Source of the DNA: Verpa conica
Lineage: Eukaryota; Ascomycota; Pezizomycetes; Pezizales; Morchellaceae
Assembly (NCBI GenBank): GCA_033030425.1
Contig: JAUFSD010000014.1
Location: 434,001 to 498,000 of the forward strand
Direction of reading: 5' to 3'
DNA: 64,000 bases
Each line of letters begins with the position of its first letter. Positions within the stretch are counted from its first letter, which is position 1. The translations under genes and the position numbers were made by a program. Below, piece after piece: positions 26,754 to 38,729 of this stretch. The notes beneath the pieces were generated by a model. It saw only the letters and a program-made list of their open reading frames with translations, searched no databases and was not told the DNA's origin.

Positions 26754-28788
26754 ATGGGTACGTTTACCACTGTACCGAGATCTCACCCCCTCCCTCATTC
26801 TTAGAACCCCCCATTCTCACCCCCTCTTACTCGATGTCAAGCCCATAATTACTCTCTCGAGATGGGTAAACATATGTTGACAATCTATTATAGCGCCACC
26901 CAAGAAAGGTCAAAAAATGAGCCTCGGGGATTTCCTTGGGGATGAGTGTACGTCACTAGACCCCTCCACCACCGTTTTGATAATGAGGATATAAATTTCT
27001 ATAGATAAAGATCGTACTAACTATGGCTACTAACAGCCCTCGGCTCCTGGGCTGATGAGATGGAGGATATGCCTACTCGTATGTACTAGTTTGATTTTTA
27101 CCTTGTTTACCTACCTCTTCCCCTCCTCTTCCTCCTGCCTAATTTCTTTGGTTCCTGTTATGGTGGCTGACTTTAAGTTATAGCCGCCTTTGGTTAGTTT
27201 AGCCATGTCATGATGTAGTCCTATGTATGTAAAGCTAATACTTTGACCGATAGGGGGCTCATCTACTGGATATGCTCGCCGTGAATATGGTGATTCTTCT
27301 TCTGGCGGTGGCTTCGGTGGCTTTTCTAGAAGTATGTTTAGTTACAGTCCCTACCTCCAGTCCTAAATAAGGCCTAATATGTTGCCTCTGAAGACGATCG
27401 CGATGAACGTTTCCCTCCTCGTGAACAGCTTCCTATCCCCGAAAAGCCTCCTTATACCGCTCACGTTGGGAACTTATCTTTCGATGTCTCTGAAAACGAG
27501 ATCTCCGACTTTTTCTCACAGTGTGATGTTTCAAGCGTCAGGCTCGTTCGTGATAAGATGGAAGACCGCCCCAAGGGCTTTGGATATGTCGAGTTCAACA
27601 CCAAAGAGGGGTTGATCTCGGCTATGGAATTGAATGGTGCTCAACTTTCTGGCAGAAATGTCAGAATCAACGTTGCCGATCCACGTAAGCTGTCTCCATT
27701 CTATGATAGTAGGTTAATATGTATGTTAATATATTGTAGCGAAGGATCGTGGTGATGAGCGTACTCTTGGAGAATGGCGCCGTACCGGTCCTCTCCCCGC
27801 TTTAGAGAATTCGGGTGGTGGCGGACGTCGTGGTAGTGACCGTGGTGATCGTGGCGGCTTTGGTGACCGTAGTGGTTTCGGCGATCGCGACCGCTTAGGC
27901 AGTGAATCTGGAGACCGTGGAGACCGCCGCCATAGCGCCTACGAGGTATCTGATAAAGTGCGTAATCTAGACAAATGGGAGCGCACTGGTCCACTCCCAC
28001 CCTCAACTCCTACTGCTAGTGAGCATAGCCGTCCTCGGAGTGGAGACCGCAGCGAACGTGGTGAGCCGCGTGAATTCAGAAGACGTTCCCCGGCACCAAA
28101 TGTGGAAGGAGGCCCTAAGCGAGAGTACCGTGAACGCCCGGTTGTTGAAAGGCAACCAACTGCTCCTGAAAGGGACAACGAATGGCGTAGGGGTGCCCGC
28201 CCAGATCCTCCGGTTCCCCAGAGGACACCTACCGCACCTTCAAGCCCGATTTCTGCGTCTACTCGACCAAGATTGGAGCTTAAGAAGCGTAGTGAGCACC
28301 CTGTTGAGCCTGCTTTGGCCTCAGCAACCAGCGACTCGTCCAACAAGCCCAACCCTTTTGGTGCTGCTAGACCTATTGATACTTTCCAGCGAGAGAAGGA
28401 AGTCGAGGAAAAGAGACTCGCTGCCATCGCCGCTAAGAAGGCGAAGGATGAGAAAATGAGAGAGGAGAAAAAGGCCCGTACCGCCGCTGCGGGTGAAACC
28501 GACAAGAGCGAGGCTGGAGCTCCAACTACAAATAAGGACTTCGGACTATTAAGAAGAGCATCTGGAGCAACCGAGGCCACTGCCACTGAAGGCGAAAGTG
28601 AACAGGAAGTTGTTCCTGCCGCTTCGAAAAAGAGAGAGGAGGTCAAGCCTACAAAAGCAACACCATCTAACTGGCGAAAGCCTGAGCCGAAGGAGACTCT
28701 AGCTGAAGAAACCGCAGATGGGTGGTCTACTGTTTCGACAAAGAGGGGTAGTCGTGTTATGAACGGTTCAAGACTACCAGCCCCCTAG
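26754..28788 (+). CDS. TIF3: Translation initiation factor eIF4B
   Basis: RNA-binding helper of the eIF4F complex and eIF4A helicase in cap-dependent initiation. Six exons (26754-26757, 26894-26947, 27037-27078, 27254-27331, 27394-27684, 27740-28788) give 505 residues. The conserved N-terminal motif KMSLGDFLGDE..GSWADEMEDMPT is present. One RRM follows at residues about 75-150, with RNP2-like AHVGNLSF and RNP1-like KGFGYVEF. Then comes a Gly/Arg/Asp-rich repeat zone (GDRGDRGGFGDRSG), two copies of an EWRRTGPLP/KWERTGPLP element, a charged Ala/Lys/Glu helix (about 375-420) and a C-terminal DGWSTV motif. The first exon holds only ATGG, an arrangement that places an intron right after the start codon. 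The length is usual for filamentous fungi. Confidence 0.93.
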
Positions 28789-30264
28789 ATATATCGATGG
28801 AAGGACGGTTTTGTTCTCTCTTCTCTCTTCTTTTGTTCTTTTTCTTTTTTTTGGAATGACAAAGTTAGAGTGTTGGGGGTTTATTTCATGTCTATTTTTT
28901 CTTTCCTTCAGATGAGTTGAGTTACCGTCACTTCAAAAGTTCCTTCTTTCTTATTTACTAGGCCTGCCTAAGAAAACCCCAGTGTTGGGTTATTCTTTAT
29001 TTTTTTTCTCGACGACTCCTTCCTCCTTCCTCTACTATCTATTATTCTTTGTCATCTGTTTTTTCTCACTTCATTTGTTTGGGATGGTTTTACAGTTCTA
29101 TTTCTTTCTTTCTCCTCACTGGAGGGGAAAGAAATCATATTTTTGTCTCTTCTCATGTTGGTCGTGAATGGAGACGAGCAAGAAAGAAGGGAGGGTCATG
29201 TGTATGTAGCTCTTCTCTTCTTTCCGCAGATTTTTTTTCCCGTTGAAGTACGAGTCAATTATCTGCGAGGACCTTTCGAGTTAAGGAACTTGGGGGCGCA
29301 TCCTTATTGTCATCCGAGGCTGGAAAAAAAATTACTAAAGTTTTAAAAATCATTCAATTTGAGTTTCTTGGTAAAAGGTACTCTGTGGAATCTTAGGCTG
29401 GCGTGATAGACTTATGATAGGTAACCCATGAGCTACTATCTATATCTTAAGCACCATAATACCGCCTACTTTACTTGATATAGTGTAGAATTTCCTTAGT
29501 TTGTGCTGGAGAGAAATTGTTGCCTTACATTTTAGTTGGGCCATACTTAGAGAGGTGTCAAAGAGCCACTAGCTGAGATGCTATACAGAGCTAGAGTGTG
29601 CAATAAACTATCTCATACTATATCAAAATGATATCAGGGTTTCATTCTATATTTTCCTTAATTAGGATACCTCATTGAACTGCTATTCTCGGAAAATACG
29701 CCTTTTAGTTGCTTTTTATAATATAATTCGGGTTTGGTCTACGATTTAATCCACTAAACACCGGGGTTAATACACGAGGACGATCTTTTGATAGTGAGTT
29801 CCATGGTCTCTATATACCTAATACCCCTCGGGGACAGACTTCATACGCATTAGGGAATACATCTTTAATTGGTTGTTAGTGGTAGGTTGCCTAATAGATA
29901 TTGCTGTATGTCCAAGGTACATGTAGGGAAATATATCCCCTAATGTTCACGCTCAGTCGTCCAAGGGAAGTAGTTATCCCAAGATCAAGGCGTGGTATAA
30001 CAAGGCATTCGCTAGGGCACAAAACCAGTAGGACAGTCGGGCACCCCATCCAATCTCCAGCATATACAACTGGGTGGAGATTTCAGGCTTTAAGAGTAAT
30101 GTCGCTTAGCAGGGCCATTCTTGTAGCTACTAATTTATTACGAATAACTAGCTAGTATTAAACATAGTCTATTTTAGTAGGTTTATTATATTTAGGTTTT
30201 GTGACGGCTCCTAGACTTATTGCTTACCAAAGGAAAAAAAAACCCCTACATGCTACTTAGCATC
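28789..30264. other. eIF4B 3' region and spacer
   Basis: The first about 550 bp are T-rich (likely 3' UTR). Small open frames there encode low-complexity Phe/Ser peptides and are not supported. The rest is AT-rich spacer without recognisable content. Confidence 0.4.
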
Positions 30265-30377
30265 TACTAGTGATGCCGATAGATCTTTTGGTCATGTGAT
30301 TTATCTTTGGTGGGCGATCTGTTCTTTCTCGACAAAGACAAATCACATGACCAAAAGATCTATCGGCATCACTAGTA
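30265..30377. repeat. Near-perfect 44-bp-arm hairpin
   Basis: Left arm 30265-30308 and right arm 30334-30377 are reverse complements with one mismatch (T/C near the loop). They begin TACTAGTGATGCCGATAGAT and enclose a 25-nt loop. Such arm identity implies recent formation or active maintenance. It is a tiny foldback element or a possible hairpin RNA source. Confidence 0.85.
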
Positions 30378-30511
30378 ATTTTTCAAGGACAATGGCCATG
30401 CTAGGGTAGCCTAAAATAAGAGAGAGACAAGTCTCAAACCTTGTAGATCTCATTTTATAAGGAGTTTAGAATACTCTCAAGTAATAACTAGAGGTAGAGG
30501 TATATGGAGGC

Positions 30512-30976
30512 ATAAATCAGTCAAAAGTTTTTTTATAAATGGTGGTAAATTAAAGTACAAAAATGCTAGATTCCAGCACTTGTACGTGCTATTTTCAATG
30601 AATCCAGCACCCTGTACTTGAGTCGAAACTAACTTACTGAGACAGGGGAGGTACTAATATTAGTGATAGTGGCTTACCTCTCTAGTGGCCTAGTAAATTT
30701 GCCACCTAATTAAATTAACCAATGCTAATTAGGGGTGATTGACCTAAGTATCCCATAATCCGGTAAAAAATGCCGCCCCCCCTCCTCGATGTGGCGGTGG
30801 CTTTATACGCAACAGATTTCAGGCTAGCCAATAAAAAAATTTCAAGATTTGGGGCAGCTTCACCAGATTATGGGATAAAGTGCTGGATTCAGTGAAGATA
30901 CCACATACAAGCGTTAGAATCTAGTATTTTGTACTTTAATTTACCACCAGTGGTAAAGAAACTTTTAAACGATTTA
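30512..30976. repeat. MITE family E, copy 1 (contains a nested MITE)
   Basis: Inverted arms of about 70 bp: TGGTGGTAAATTAAAGTACA at the left (from 30540) and the reverse complement ending at about 30955. Both arms run on to AATCCAGCA. The outer borders are approximate. A second copy without the insert lies at 38905-39215. The outer motif CACTGGTGGTAAA is shared with the element at 44486-44862. Confidence 0.78.
30751..30875. repeat. Short MITE, family D, copy 2, nested in family E
   Basis: 125 bp with TIRs TCCCATAATCCGGT and ACCAGATTATGGGA (one mismatch), flanked by TA at 30749-30750 and 30876-30877. The family E copy at 38905-39215 lacks it at the matching place, which provides an empty-site comparison. 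Confidence 0.82.
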
Positions 30977-31365
30977 CGCTTACATAGAGGTATTGGAAGT
31001 ATGAGTTGAGCCCTGTGTCTTAAATGCTACGCACTACTAGCAAAAGTACTAGCAATAGGGCAGAGCTGACGTTAGAATCGAGTCAACTTGTCTCACGGAG
31101 AACACAACTTAATTATCATATCTAAGCCATAACTAACTAACTAACTAGGCTTTGATTCTCCTCTCTAAAACAAGTACATTAGCTTTGACCAAGGAGAAAC
31201 TAATCTTGATTGGTCTCTGATGGTTTATATATCCCAAGAGTCACTGAAAGAAAGATAGCGGTTAAACTTCTGTATAGGGTACGTACAGTAACTGGAAATA
31301 TATTCGGGTGATATCTTTAATAATAGGTTGTAAAGTCTAAAAAAATCTCCTATAATCCATCTCAA

Positions 31366-31870
31366 TCACAATTTTGCTTCAGTTTTTACTAGAATTCTCT
31401 CCAACCCTTCTCGGAATGCCAGTTCCATGCTCATTGGTCTCCTAGTAGTGCTATCGCAAAACACATGTGTATACCCTCCTACTGCCTTAACCTCCTCAAC
31501 CCCTTGCTCAAACACGCCACATTCGTATGTAACGCTTGAGTTTCCTAACTTATTTACCCTTAACCCAAGATCAAGAACCGCTGGGAATGAAGTAGACGAT
31601 ACAAAGGTACAGTGTGAAGCCACCATTATGGCAATTGAGGCGGAGGACTCGGGCTTGAGACCACAGTGGTTTATTAGGTATGTGTTTACCACCGAGTCGA
31701 TTCTAGTTTTAGAAGTTAGCTTCTTGTTGCTATAGGAAATGGTAAATGGCCGCTTACAAGACATTGTAGATGGTATTCGTTACGTGAGAGTACTGGTCGT
31801 TATCCGACCATCTCGTTCGGTAGTCAAGAAAATAGGCATAATCTTTTCTTTTACGGTCCTTGATAGACAT
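31366..31870 (-). CDS. Hotdog-fold acyl-CoA thioesterase
   Basis: Two exons (31870-31758 and 31702-31366, intron with a CTAG acceptor) join to 149 residues. The sequence matches the small 4-hydroxybenzoyl-CoA thioesterase-like family. RTRWSDNDQYSHVTNTIY (residues about 19-36) holds the catalytic-type Asp followed by the HVTN/HVNN motif at the start of the hotdog helix. Later blocks are LGLRVNKLGNSSVTYECGVF and AVGGYTHVFCD. It presumably hydrolyses an acyl-CoA; the substrate is unknown. No clear targeting peptide. It is divergent from the pseudouridine synthase, 292 bp away. At 149 residues it is on the short side for fungal members, mainly at the N terminus, so an upstream exon cannot be excluded. 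Confidence 0.8.
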
Positions 31871-32162
31871 AACTCTAATCTCGTATATAGCTGTGAGCTC
31901 CTAGACTGTGAAGCTCGGTCGTATTAAATACATGTAAAGTTTAGTATTGTTGTTCCATCGGGCCGAGGCCGGGTAGCCTGTAGTACAACCGAGGCCCTTA
32001 CATCCCTGCTCTTAACTTGGGTAGATCTTCAACCGCACCATCTATCCACTACGCAACTGCATGCGCATCGTCACAGGGTCTCGTATTGGACTATACCGCC
32101 TTCATCCTCCCCTCCATCTCATAGCAACACTGGAAGGATTTATCAACCTCTATAAGCACCAC

Positions 32163-33700
32163 ATGACAATGTCAGAAAGCCTAGCAGAACTTTCAGCGCT
32201 CGAAATCACACCACCGAGTTCACTAAAACTGATAGTGAAGAAAGAAGTGTACAATCGGCGAAGGGAGAAGGGTTTGCAGGCTACACTAGATGCTCAGAAG
32301 GAGAACTTACCGTCAAAGTTTTTGAACCAACCACCTGACCCGCTGTATTATTATGAGGGTGGGCTAAGGAAGATCCCACCGTATCACTATACTTATAATA
32401 CATACTGCAAAGAACGGTGGAGGGGGAGAACATTGCTCGATATTTTTGTGAACGAGTTTAGAGACCGGCCGGAGGAGTACTATGTGTGTGTGGATTTCTT
32501 TGCTTTTAATTTATGTGTACTTTACATGGAAGTAGCATGTGAAAATGGGTAACTATGACGCTGAGACACTTTGGCACATCTAGAAAAGGGCTATTGAAGC
32601 TGGGACGGTCACAATATTCCGCAAAAAAGATGGCCGCAACCCAACACAAGAACAACTCATCCACTGTGCTACCGATACAATCGTCAATAATGGTGATATG
32701 ATCGCACATACGCTGCATCGGCACGAACCCCCAGTCACAGATAAGCCTGTCGAGGTGGTATTTGAGGATGATGCATTGATCGTTATCAACAAACCTGCAG
32801 GTGTGCCAGTTCATCCAGCAGGGAGGTACAACTACAATTCTGTCATCGAGATCATGAAATATGAACGGAAAGGAGTTGCACCGCTACGTATGCTTTCTTT
32901 CCTCTATTATTCTACAGGAGCTCAGCTAACTTTAGGTAGCTTGTAATCGCCTCGACAGGCTAACTAGTGGCCTAATGTTCTGTGCAAAGACCCCTAAAGC
33001 CGCTGATGAAATGATGGTGCAGCTTAAAACCAGAACAATAAAAAAACAATATGTCGCGCGGGTAACAGGTGAATTCCCAATAGGCGATATAGTCTGTGAT
33101 GAACCTATCCTTGCTATTTCGCCGAAGCTAGGCCTCAACCGTGTGCGTGCAAGTGGGAAACATGCAAAGACACTTTTCCGCCGTCTTTCCTACAACGTTG
33201 GGAAAAACTACTCAATTGTCGAATGCCATCCCTTTACGGGGAGGACTCATCAGATCCGTGTACATCTCCAATATATAGGGCATCCAATTAGCAACGACCC
33301 GATATACTGTAACCGCCTTGTCTGGGGCCCAGGATTGGGGAAAGGAGGAGAAGGCGAGGATGAGGATATTATAACACGGCTTAATAGGATGGGGAAGGAT
33401 CAGGCTGCAGATGCGGTGGCGTATTTTGATGAGATGGTCAAAGAATACGAAGAGATTAAAGCGCATAAGCTGTCAGGGGCACTTTGTGAGATATGTGATG
33501 CGCCATTGTATACCGATCCGGGATCCCATGAGGTAAGCTTTCACTTTCAAGGGATAGACAAAGTGGGGTTGGCCAGTTGGAGAGTCTATACTAATTAATA
33601 GTGATAGCTGGGGATATACCTCCATGCTAAACGATACGAGTGTGAAGAGGGGAGGTGGGCTTATGAGACGAAGCTACCAGATTGGGCGACTATGAATTAG
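32163..33700 (+). CDS. RluA-type tRNA pseudouridine synthase (PUS9/RIB2-like)
   Basis: Isomerises uridine to pseudouridine in tRNA, probably position 32 as in yeast Pus9/Rib2. Four exons (32163-32483, 32584-32887, 32940-33532, 33608-33700) give 436 residues. An S4-like segment comes first ([29 protein letters not shown]). It is followed by [21 protein letters not shown] and the catalytic motif [11 protein letters not shown] (catalytic Asp), then [19 protein letters not shown], all diagnostic of RluA enzymes. It ends soon after the fold, without the deaminase domain fused in yeast Rib2, so PUS9-like is the better fit. The ATG at 32163 or the one at 32169 both fit; an in-frame start further up at 32061 is possible. 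The gene ends 282 bp before a copia insertion. Confidence 0.87.
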
Positions 33701-33982
33701 GAGGTTGTACCTATCTAGAGAACAGAATATAAAGCGAAAGTTGAAATTAGTTAAATTCTTCATTGGGACTCGATAAAGTGGCTTGTTCTCCTTGCATTTT
33801 TATGTTTTTATACTCTTATGCTTAAAAATACACTAAATTAAATCCCAGAAAATATAAGTTTAATACTGGGATCTCTATACCTCTATAAATTATTTGTAGG
33901 TCATTCCCACCTTACTGTGTTGGACGAGGGCTAATTAAATATAAAAAATACCTCTAAATCACCGCTTTAATTAGGTGGGAAT

Positions 33983-34188
33983 TGAAGATCGGTGTGAAGT
34001 GAAGAAGATGATTCTATTAAACAAGTGGGAGATCTGTCCCCTATTTATACAATAATATGTGTTACACAAAAATAATATGAGTCATTCTCGCCGGAATGCT
34101 CTTCCTCGTTCCGTAAACTTCCACAACAAACTAGATAATTCCATTATCTTAATACATGACTAATACATGACAAATGTACAATTTAACA
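33983..34188 (-). repeat. 3' LTR of the copia element
   Basis: 206 bp, one substitution from its partner. Because the element is on the minus strand, this left-hand copy is the 3' LTR. Confidence 0.95.
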
Positions 34189-34199
34189 CTTCCCCTCAT
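34189..34199 (-). promoter_or_regulatory. Polypurine tract of the copia element
   Basis: Minus strand ATGAGGGGAAG directly abuts the 3' LTR. It overlaps the Gag-Pol stop codon at 34196-34198. Such tracts prime plus-strand DNA synthesis. Confidence 0.8.
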
Positions 34200-37100
34200 T
34201 TGTTATCTCGTATTGAAATGGCATGTTGAAGGTGTGCTGGTTTTGGTAGACCTTTTGTGAGAATGTCGGCGATATTGTCAGAGGTGGAAACGTATTCTAG
34301 AGTGAATATTCCTGATTCGTACCATTCACGGGTAGAGTGGTATTGAATATCGATATGTTTGGATCTATCATGGATTCATGGATTTCGAACCAGCTCAATG
34401 GAGCCAGTGTTGTCAGCGTGTATTGTATAGTTGTAAGGTAGACCAAGTTCTGTTAGGCCGGATTTTAACCATACAAGTTGCTTCGCGGTTAGGTTGAGGG
34501 CCATGTATTCCGCTTCGGTGGTTGACGTAGCAACTGCTCTTTGTTTGCGACTTCTCCAACTAATGGTTGAGTTTCCAAGTTGAAAGACGTATCCAGAAAA
34601 GGATTTTCGATCAGAGACATTGGAACCGAATGAGCTATCTGAGAACCCATGTAATGTGTTGTCGGAGTGTTTGGAGTAGAGCAGCGTCTAGTCTTTAGTG
34701 CCTTTGAGATATCTGAGAACTCGTTTGGCAGCAATTAGATGTTCTGCCGTAGGACAGGAGGAAAACTGGGAGAGAAAAGTGACTGTGTGAGAGATATCGG
34801 GTCTGGTGCCGATACTGGCATACATAAGGGATCCGATTATGGATTGATAGAGTTTTTGATTATCTATCATGGACTCTGTTGTTCCTGTTGTGAGTAGAGT
34901 GTTGGGTTCAAGTGGCGTGCCAACTGGTCTAGATTTATGCATTTGGAACTTTTTGAGGAGTTTTTGTATGTATCCTTTTTGAGAAAGGTGTATGCCATCT
35001 GAGGTGCAATCAATTTCTAATCCCAGGATGTATTTGGATTCCCCGAGGTCTGTGCATTCGAAATCTGTCATGAGAGACTGTTTGATGCTTTGACGATAAT
35101 TGTTGCTGGGTCCAAATATCATAATGTCGTCAACGTAGACGGCTAGATAGATGTGTTCTGTTGAGTTGATGAACACACATGGATCAAAGTAGGATGCTTT
35201 GAATCCTTTCAGTTTGAGAGAGTCGACCAGGCAGGCGTACCATTCTCGGGGAGACTGTTTCAATCCGTAGATGCATTTGCGAAGTTTACACACTTTGTTG
35301 TCTTGTTTGTATCCTTCAGGAAGTTCAAGATAGATTTCTTCCTTGAGGACACCGTGGAGAAAGGCAGTTTTGACGTCTAACTGAATAGGAATCCAGTTGT
35401 TATGGGCAGCAAGGGCTAGTAGGAGTCGTAGAGAGTCATAACGGGCAACTGGTGAGAATGTTTCATCGAAATCGAGACCTGGTATTTGTGAATATCCTTT
35501 GGCGACGTATCTGGCCTTGTATCGTTCAATGGTTCCGTCTCGGTTGTATTTTATTTTGTATACCCATCTTCCTTTCACGACTTCTCGATTTTGGGGTCGT
35601 TCTACTATATCCCATGTGTTGTTTTTAATGAGTGCGTCGTATTCTTCCTTCATTGCTTTATTCCAAAGTTCCGTGTCTTCCCCTGAGGTGGCTTGTCAAA
35701 AGGTAACTGGATCAGTGCTGACGTAGGCATAGTGAACCGGGATGTCAGTTGCAGTGTTTGCTCTGGCTTGACGAAGTTGTCTCCTAAGGTCATTCCTTTG
35801 AGTTCTATGTTCTTTTAAGGAATCGTCTTTTAGACGTTGGTGATCTCGGGGGTCTTCGTTTTGCTCGATAACTAGGAGATCATCTTTCAGATCTCTGTCT
35901 AGTTTCTCAATTCTGGCTTGTATTCTGCGTATTTCTGTGTCCCTTGGTTCCTGTTCGATTTGAGTTGTTTTTTCGACTGGTTTCTTTTCTCTTGTTGACC
36001 GTCTGGGTGTTTGGACTGGAGGTGGAATTGGTGCAATTGTTTCCTTTTTTGGTGGAGATAATGGGAAGTCTCCTGGTGTGTGTGTTTCTGGTTCTGATTC
36101 TTCATCAGAGTCTGGTAGCGGAAGTATAAATTCTTTTTCTTCCCCTTCGTCTTCTAAAGGAACTGCTTCTTTTCCTTTGGGAGATGACTCTGGTACTGAC
36201 GCTTCGAGTTTTGGAGTTTCTATTGAGGGGTAGGAGATGTCAATCGATACTTCCCCTGAAGCTGGAGGGGGGAACGTGATATCTCTAGTGACTACCACCT
36301 TGTGTTGAGATGGTATCCAAACTCGGTATTGTGTGTCGCTGTCTGTGTATCCAACAAATTTTCCTTCAACTGCTCTTGGTTCTAATTTGCTTCCGGCTGG
36401 CCTGGCTTCCTTATGAATATGGATGTAGCATTTCTGACCGAAAGGGTGAGCATGTTTGATTGTTGGTTTCTTTCCATGGAGTGCTTCGTATGGGGTTTTA
36501 TCCTTTAGAGCACTGTGTAGGAGTCTATTTTTGAGATAGACAGCAGTTGAGTACGCTTCTTGCCATAGGATTCTGGGATGGTCCATTATCATGCATCGAA
36601 CCATTGTGGTTACCGTCCTGTTGAATCTTTCGGCTACTCCATTTGACTCATGGGAGTATGGTGGCGTTGTCTCTTGAGTAATGCCCTCTTTTCCGAAGAA
36701 GGTCTTGGTATTTTTGTTGACATATTCGCCTCCACCATCAGCTCTGAACCTTTTTATTGTGGTGTTATGCTGATTTTTGACCTTATTGGTGAAGTGTTCG
36801 ATGGCTTTACACGCATCGTCTTTATTCTTTAGGAAGTAAATCCAAGAATAGCGAGTGTAGTCGTCTATAAAAGACATATAGTACTGGCATTTGTCCTGAG
36901 ACATTACTTTCTGTTTACCAGAGAGATCTGAATGGACTAGTTCGAAGGGTTGTGTGGCTCGAGTACTTATTGTCTTTGGGACCGAATGAGTGCTTTTTGA
37001 AAGGGCGCATGGTCCGCAGTGGAAGTTACTTGGTTTCTTTGGGAGATTGGTACGGTCGGCATATAGGCTATGAAGACTAGACGGATGTCCGAGTGCTTCA

Positions 37101-38443
37101 TGCCATTCAGAGTAAGAAGAGAGACGTGCTACATTTTCAACTATTTGTACATTCCAGTGCCCGTTTACCAATTTTCCCCAGAGTAATTCCTTTTCGCCCT
37201 TTTTAACAATTTTGTTTCCTCCTCCTGCATCAACTCTGCACTCCTTTTTGTCAAGAACGGTCTCGGAGATGAGACCAACTGGTCCGAACGTGGGGACGAG
37301 GAGTACATCGGTGAGAACGACTGAAGATCTTCCTCCGTCAGGGAGCCAGCACTCGATGAGTATATCTCCAATTCCTGGAGCTTGGTGAGCGGTTCCATCA
37401 GCTGTTCTAACAATTCCGTCGTAAGATCGAACCGTGGTGAAGAGTTCTTTGTGGGGAGAGATGTGAGCAGTTGCGCCAGAATCGAATATCCAAGATGAGG
37501 AGGACGAGGAGTTGTGGCGTACCATTAGGACGGTTGCCGAGTTATGTGTGCTAGTGGAGGCGTTATTCTCCTTTCCTTTTCCTTTTCCTCCTTTCTTTCT
37601 CCATTCTTTTTCCTTCTTGAGCCTTCTGCAATCATCGTGGGTATGATTTGTAAATTTCTTTCCTGTTTTCGCCAGACAATAGGTACACCATTTCTTTGTG
37701 CCATGACTAGTGTTAAAAACCGTGTTTTTGAAGCTGCCCGTCTTATTGGCGGATAGATCAGTGAGTCTATTGTAGATGTCTTCGTAAGAAAAGTTCTCCT
37801 TGGTTTGGAGATTGTCGATGATGTTTTCCATTGAGGTGGCAGTGTTTAGAGAAACAAGCAGCAGGGCTGCTTTAGCTCGGTTGGATTCTGCGACAGAGTG
37901 AAAATCTTTGGATAGACCTTCTTTTGTTGTGTCCTGGCATCGTTGCTGAAACCTATTCCATTGATTTTGGAAGGTGGTTAGGTGATCTGCAAGAGAGGTA
38001 TTGTCCTGGTAACGTAGGTTCAGGAGCGTTGTGAGAATATTGATCATAGTTGCTGGAGTTTCCCTATCGAAAAGGTCTTTAAGGGCTTTCCAGGCACCGT
38101 GTGCGCTGCCGGCGGCAACGACTGTGGTTTGTAGTTCTTCTGATACACTGTTGAGTAGAAGTGCGAGAGCTCGCTTAGAGATAGATTTCCATTTCTGGTG
38201 TTCTTCGGAGGTTTTTTCGGTTGGCTCTTTGTATTCGCCACTCACATTTTCCCACCATTCAACTGAATCAAAAGTAATCTTCCATGCTCCTGCCCAGGTC
38301 TGATAGTTTGACTGTCCAGTAAGAACTGGAAGTCTATCTGTTTTGACCATGAGATTTCCCATAGGGTTGGGAATGGCAGTGCTCGTAGGTTGGATTACAG
38401 TCTTATCACCGGACTTGCTTGTAGAAGCTGCTCCTGAAGACAT
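34196..38443 (-). pseudogene. Copia Gag-Pol polyprotein with three in-frame stops
   Basis: One frame of 1,416 codons without any frameshift. Gag (UBN2-like) fills residues 1-about 240. A variant zinc knuckle with CX2CX10HX4C spacing follows near residue 255, then protease (WIFDSGATAHIS, catalytic Asp). GAG-pre-integrase (HEALGHPSS) and integrase core (DLSGKQ, FIDDYTRYSW, ESNGVAERFNRT) come next, then a Pro/Glu-rich linker. RT (QLDVKTAFLHG, YVDDIMIFG) and RNase H (EAEYMAL, HADNTGSIELV) complete it. Stops: TGA at 35696-35698 before RT, TAG at 34688-34690 after RT, TGA at 34376-34378 in RNase H. Each is one transition away from a sense codon (CGA or CAG). The element cannot make full Pol by itself unless stops are read through. 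Confidence 0.93.
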
Positions 38444-38500
38444 GGTTTGGTATTGGGTGTATGTGTTTGTGAGAGAAGGTAAAGAATAGCGGGGTTTATT

Positions 38501-38523
38501 GTGCAGAACCCGGGCTCATAACC
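38501..38523 (-). promoter_or_regulatory. Primer-binding site, initiator tRNA-Met anticodon-region type
   Basis: Just inside the 5' LTR the minus strand reads GGTTATGAGCCC, complementary to the GGGCUCAUAACC anticodon arm of eukaryotic initiator tRNA-Met. Drosophila copia is primed by a cleaved 5' half of this tRNA at the same place, so half-tRNA priming is inferred here. Confidence 0.75.
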
Positions 38524-38729
38524 TGAAGATCGGTGTGAAGTGAAGAAGATGATTCTATTAAACAAGTGGGAGATCTGTCCCCTATTTATACAATAATATG
38601 TGTTACACAAAAATAATATGAGTCATTCTCGCCGGAATGCTCTTCCTTGTTCCGTAAACTTCCACAACAAACTAGATAATTCCATTATCTTAATACATGA
38701 CTAATACATGACAAATGTACAATTTAACA
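38524..38729 (-). repeat. 5' LTR of the copia element
   Basis: 206 bp; should carry the element's promoter. It differs from the 3' LTR only at 38648. Confidence 0.95.

Larger units (their letters stand above)
33983..38729 (-). mobile_element. Complete Ty1/copia LTR retrotransposon
   Basis: 4,747 bp, bounded by two 206-bp LTRs with TG..CA ends and a perfect target duplication GGAAT (33978-33982 and 38730-38734). Domain order Gag, protease, integrase, reverse transcriptase, RNase H is the copia order. The LTRs differ at one site only (C at 34107, T at 38648, in a CpG), so insertion is recent. It lies between the pseudouridine synthase gene and spacer and breaks no recognised gene. Confidence 0.96.

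Noticed and set aside
27939..28646. 235-residue minus-strand open frame opposite eIF4B
   Set aside because: Ser/Ala/Leu-rich shadow caused by the Glu/Arg/Lys-rich codons of the eIF4B strand.
28982..29346. Small plus-strand open frames after eIF4B
   Set aside because: Low-complexity Phe/Ser peptides in a T-rich 3' region.
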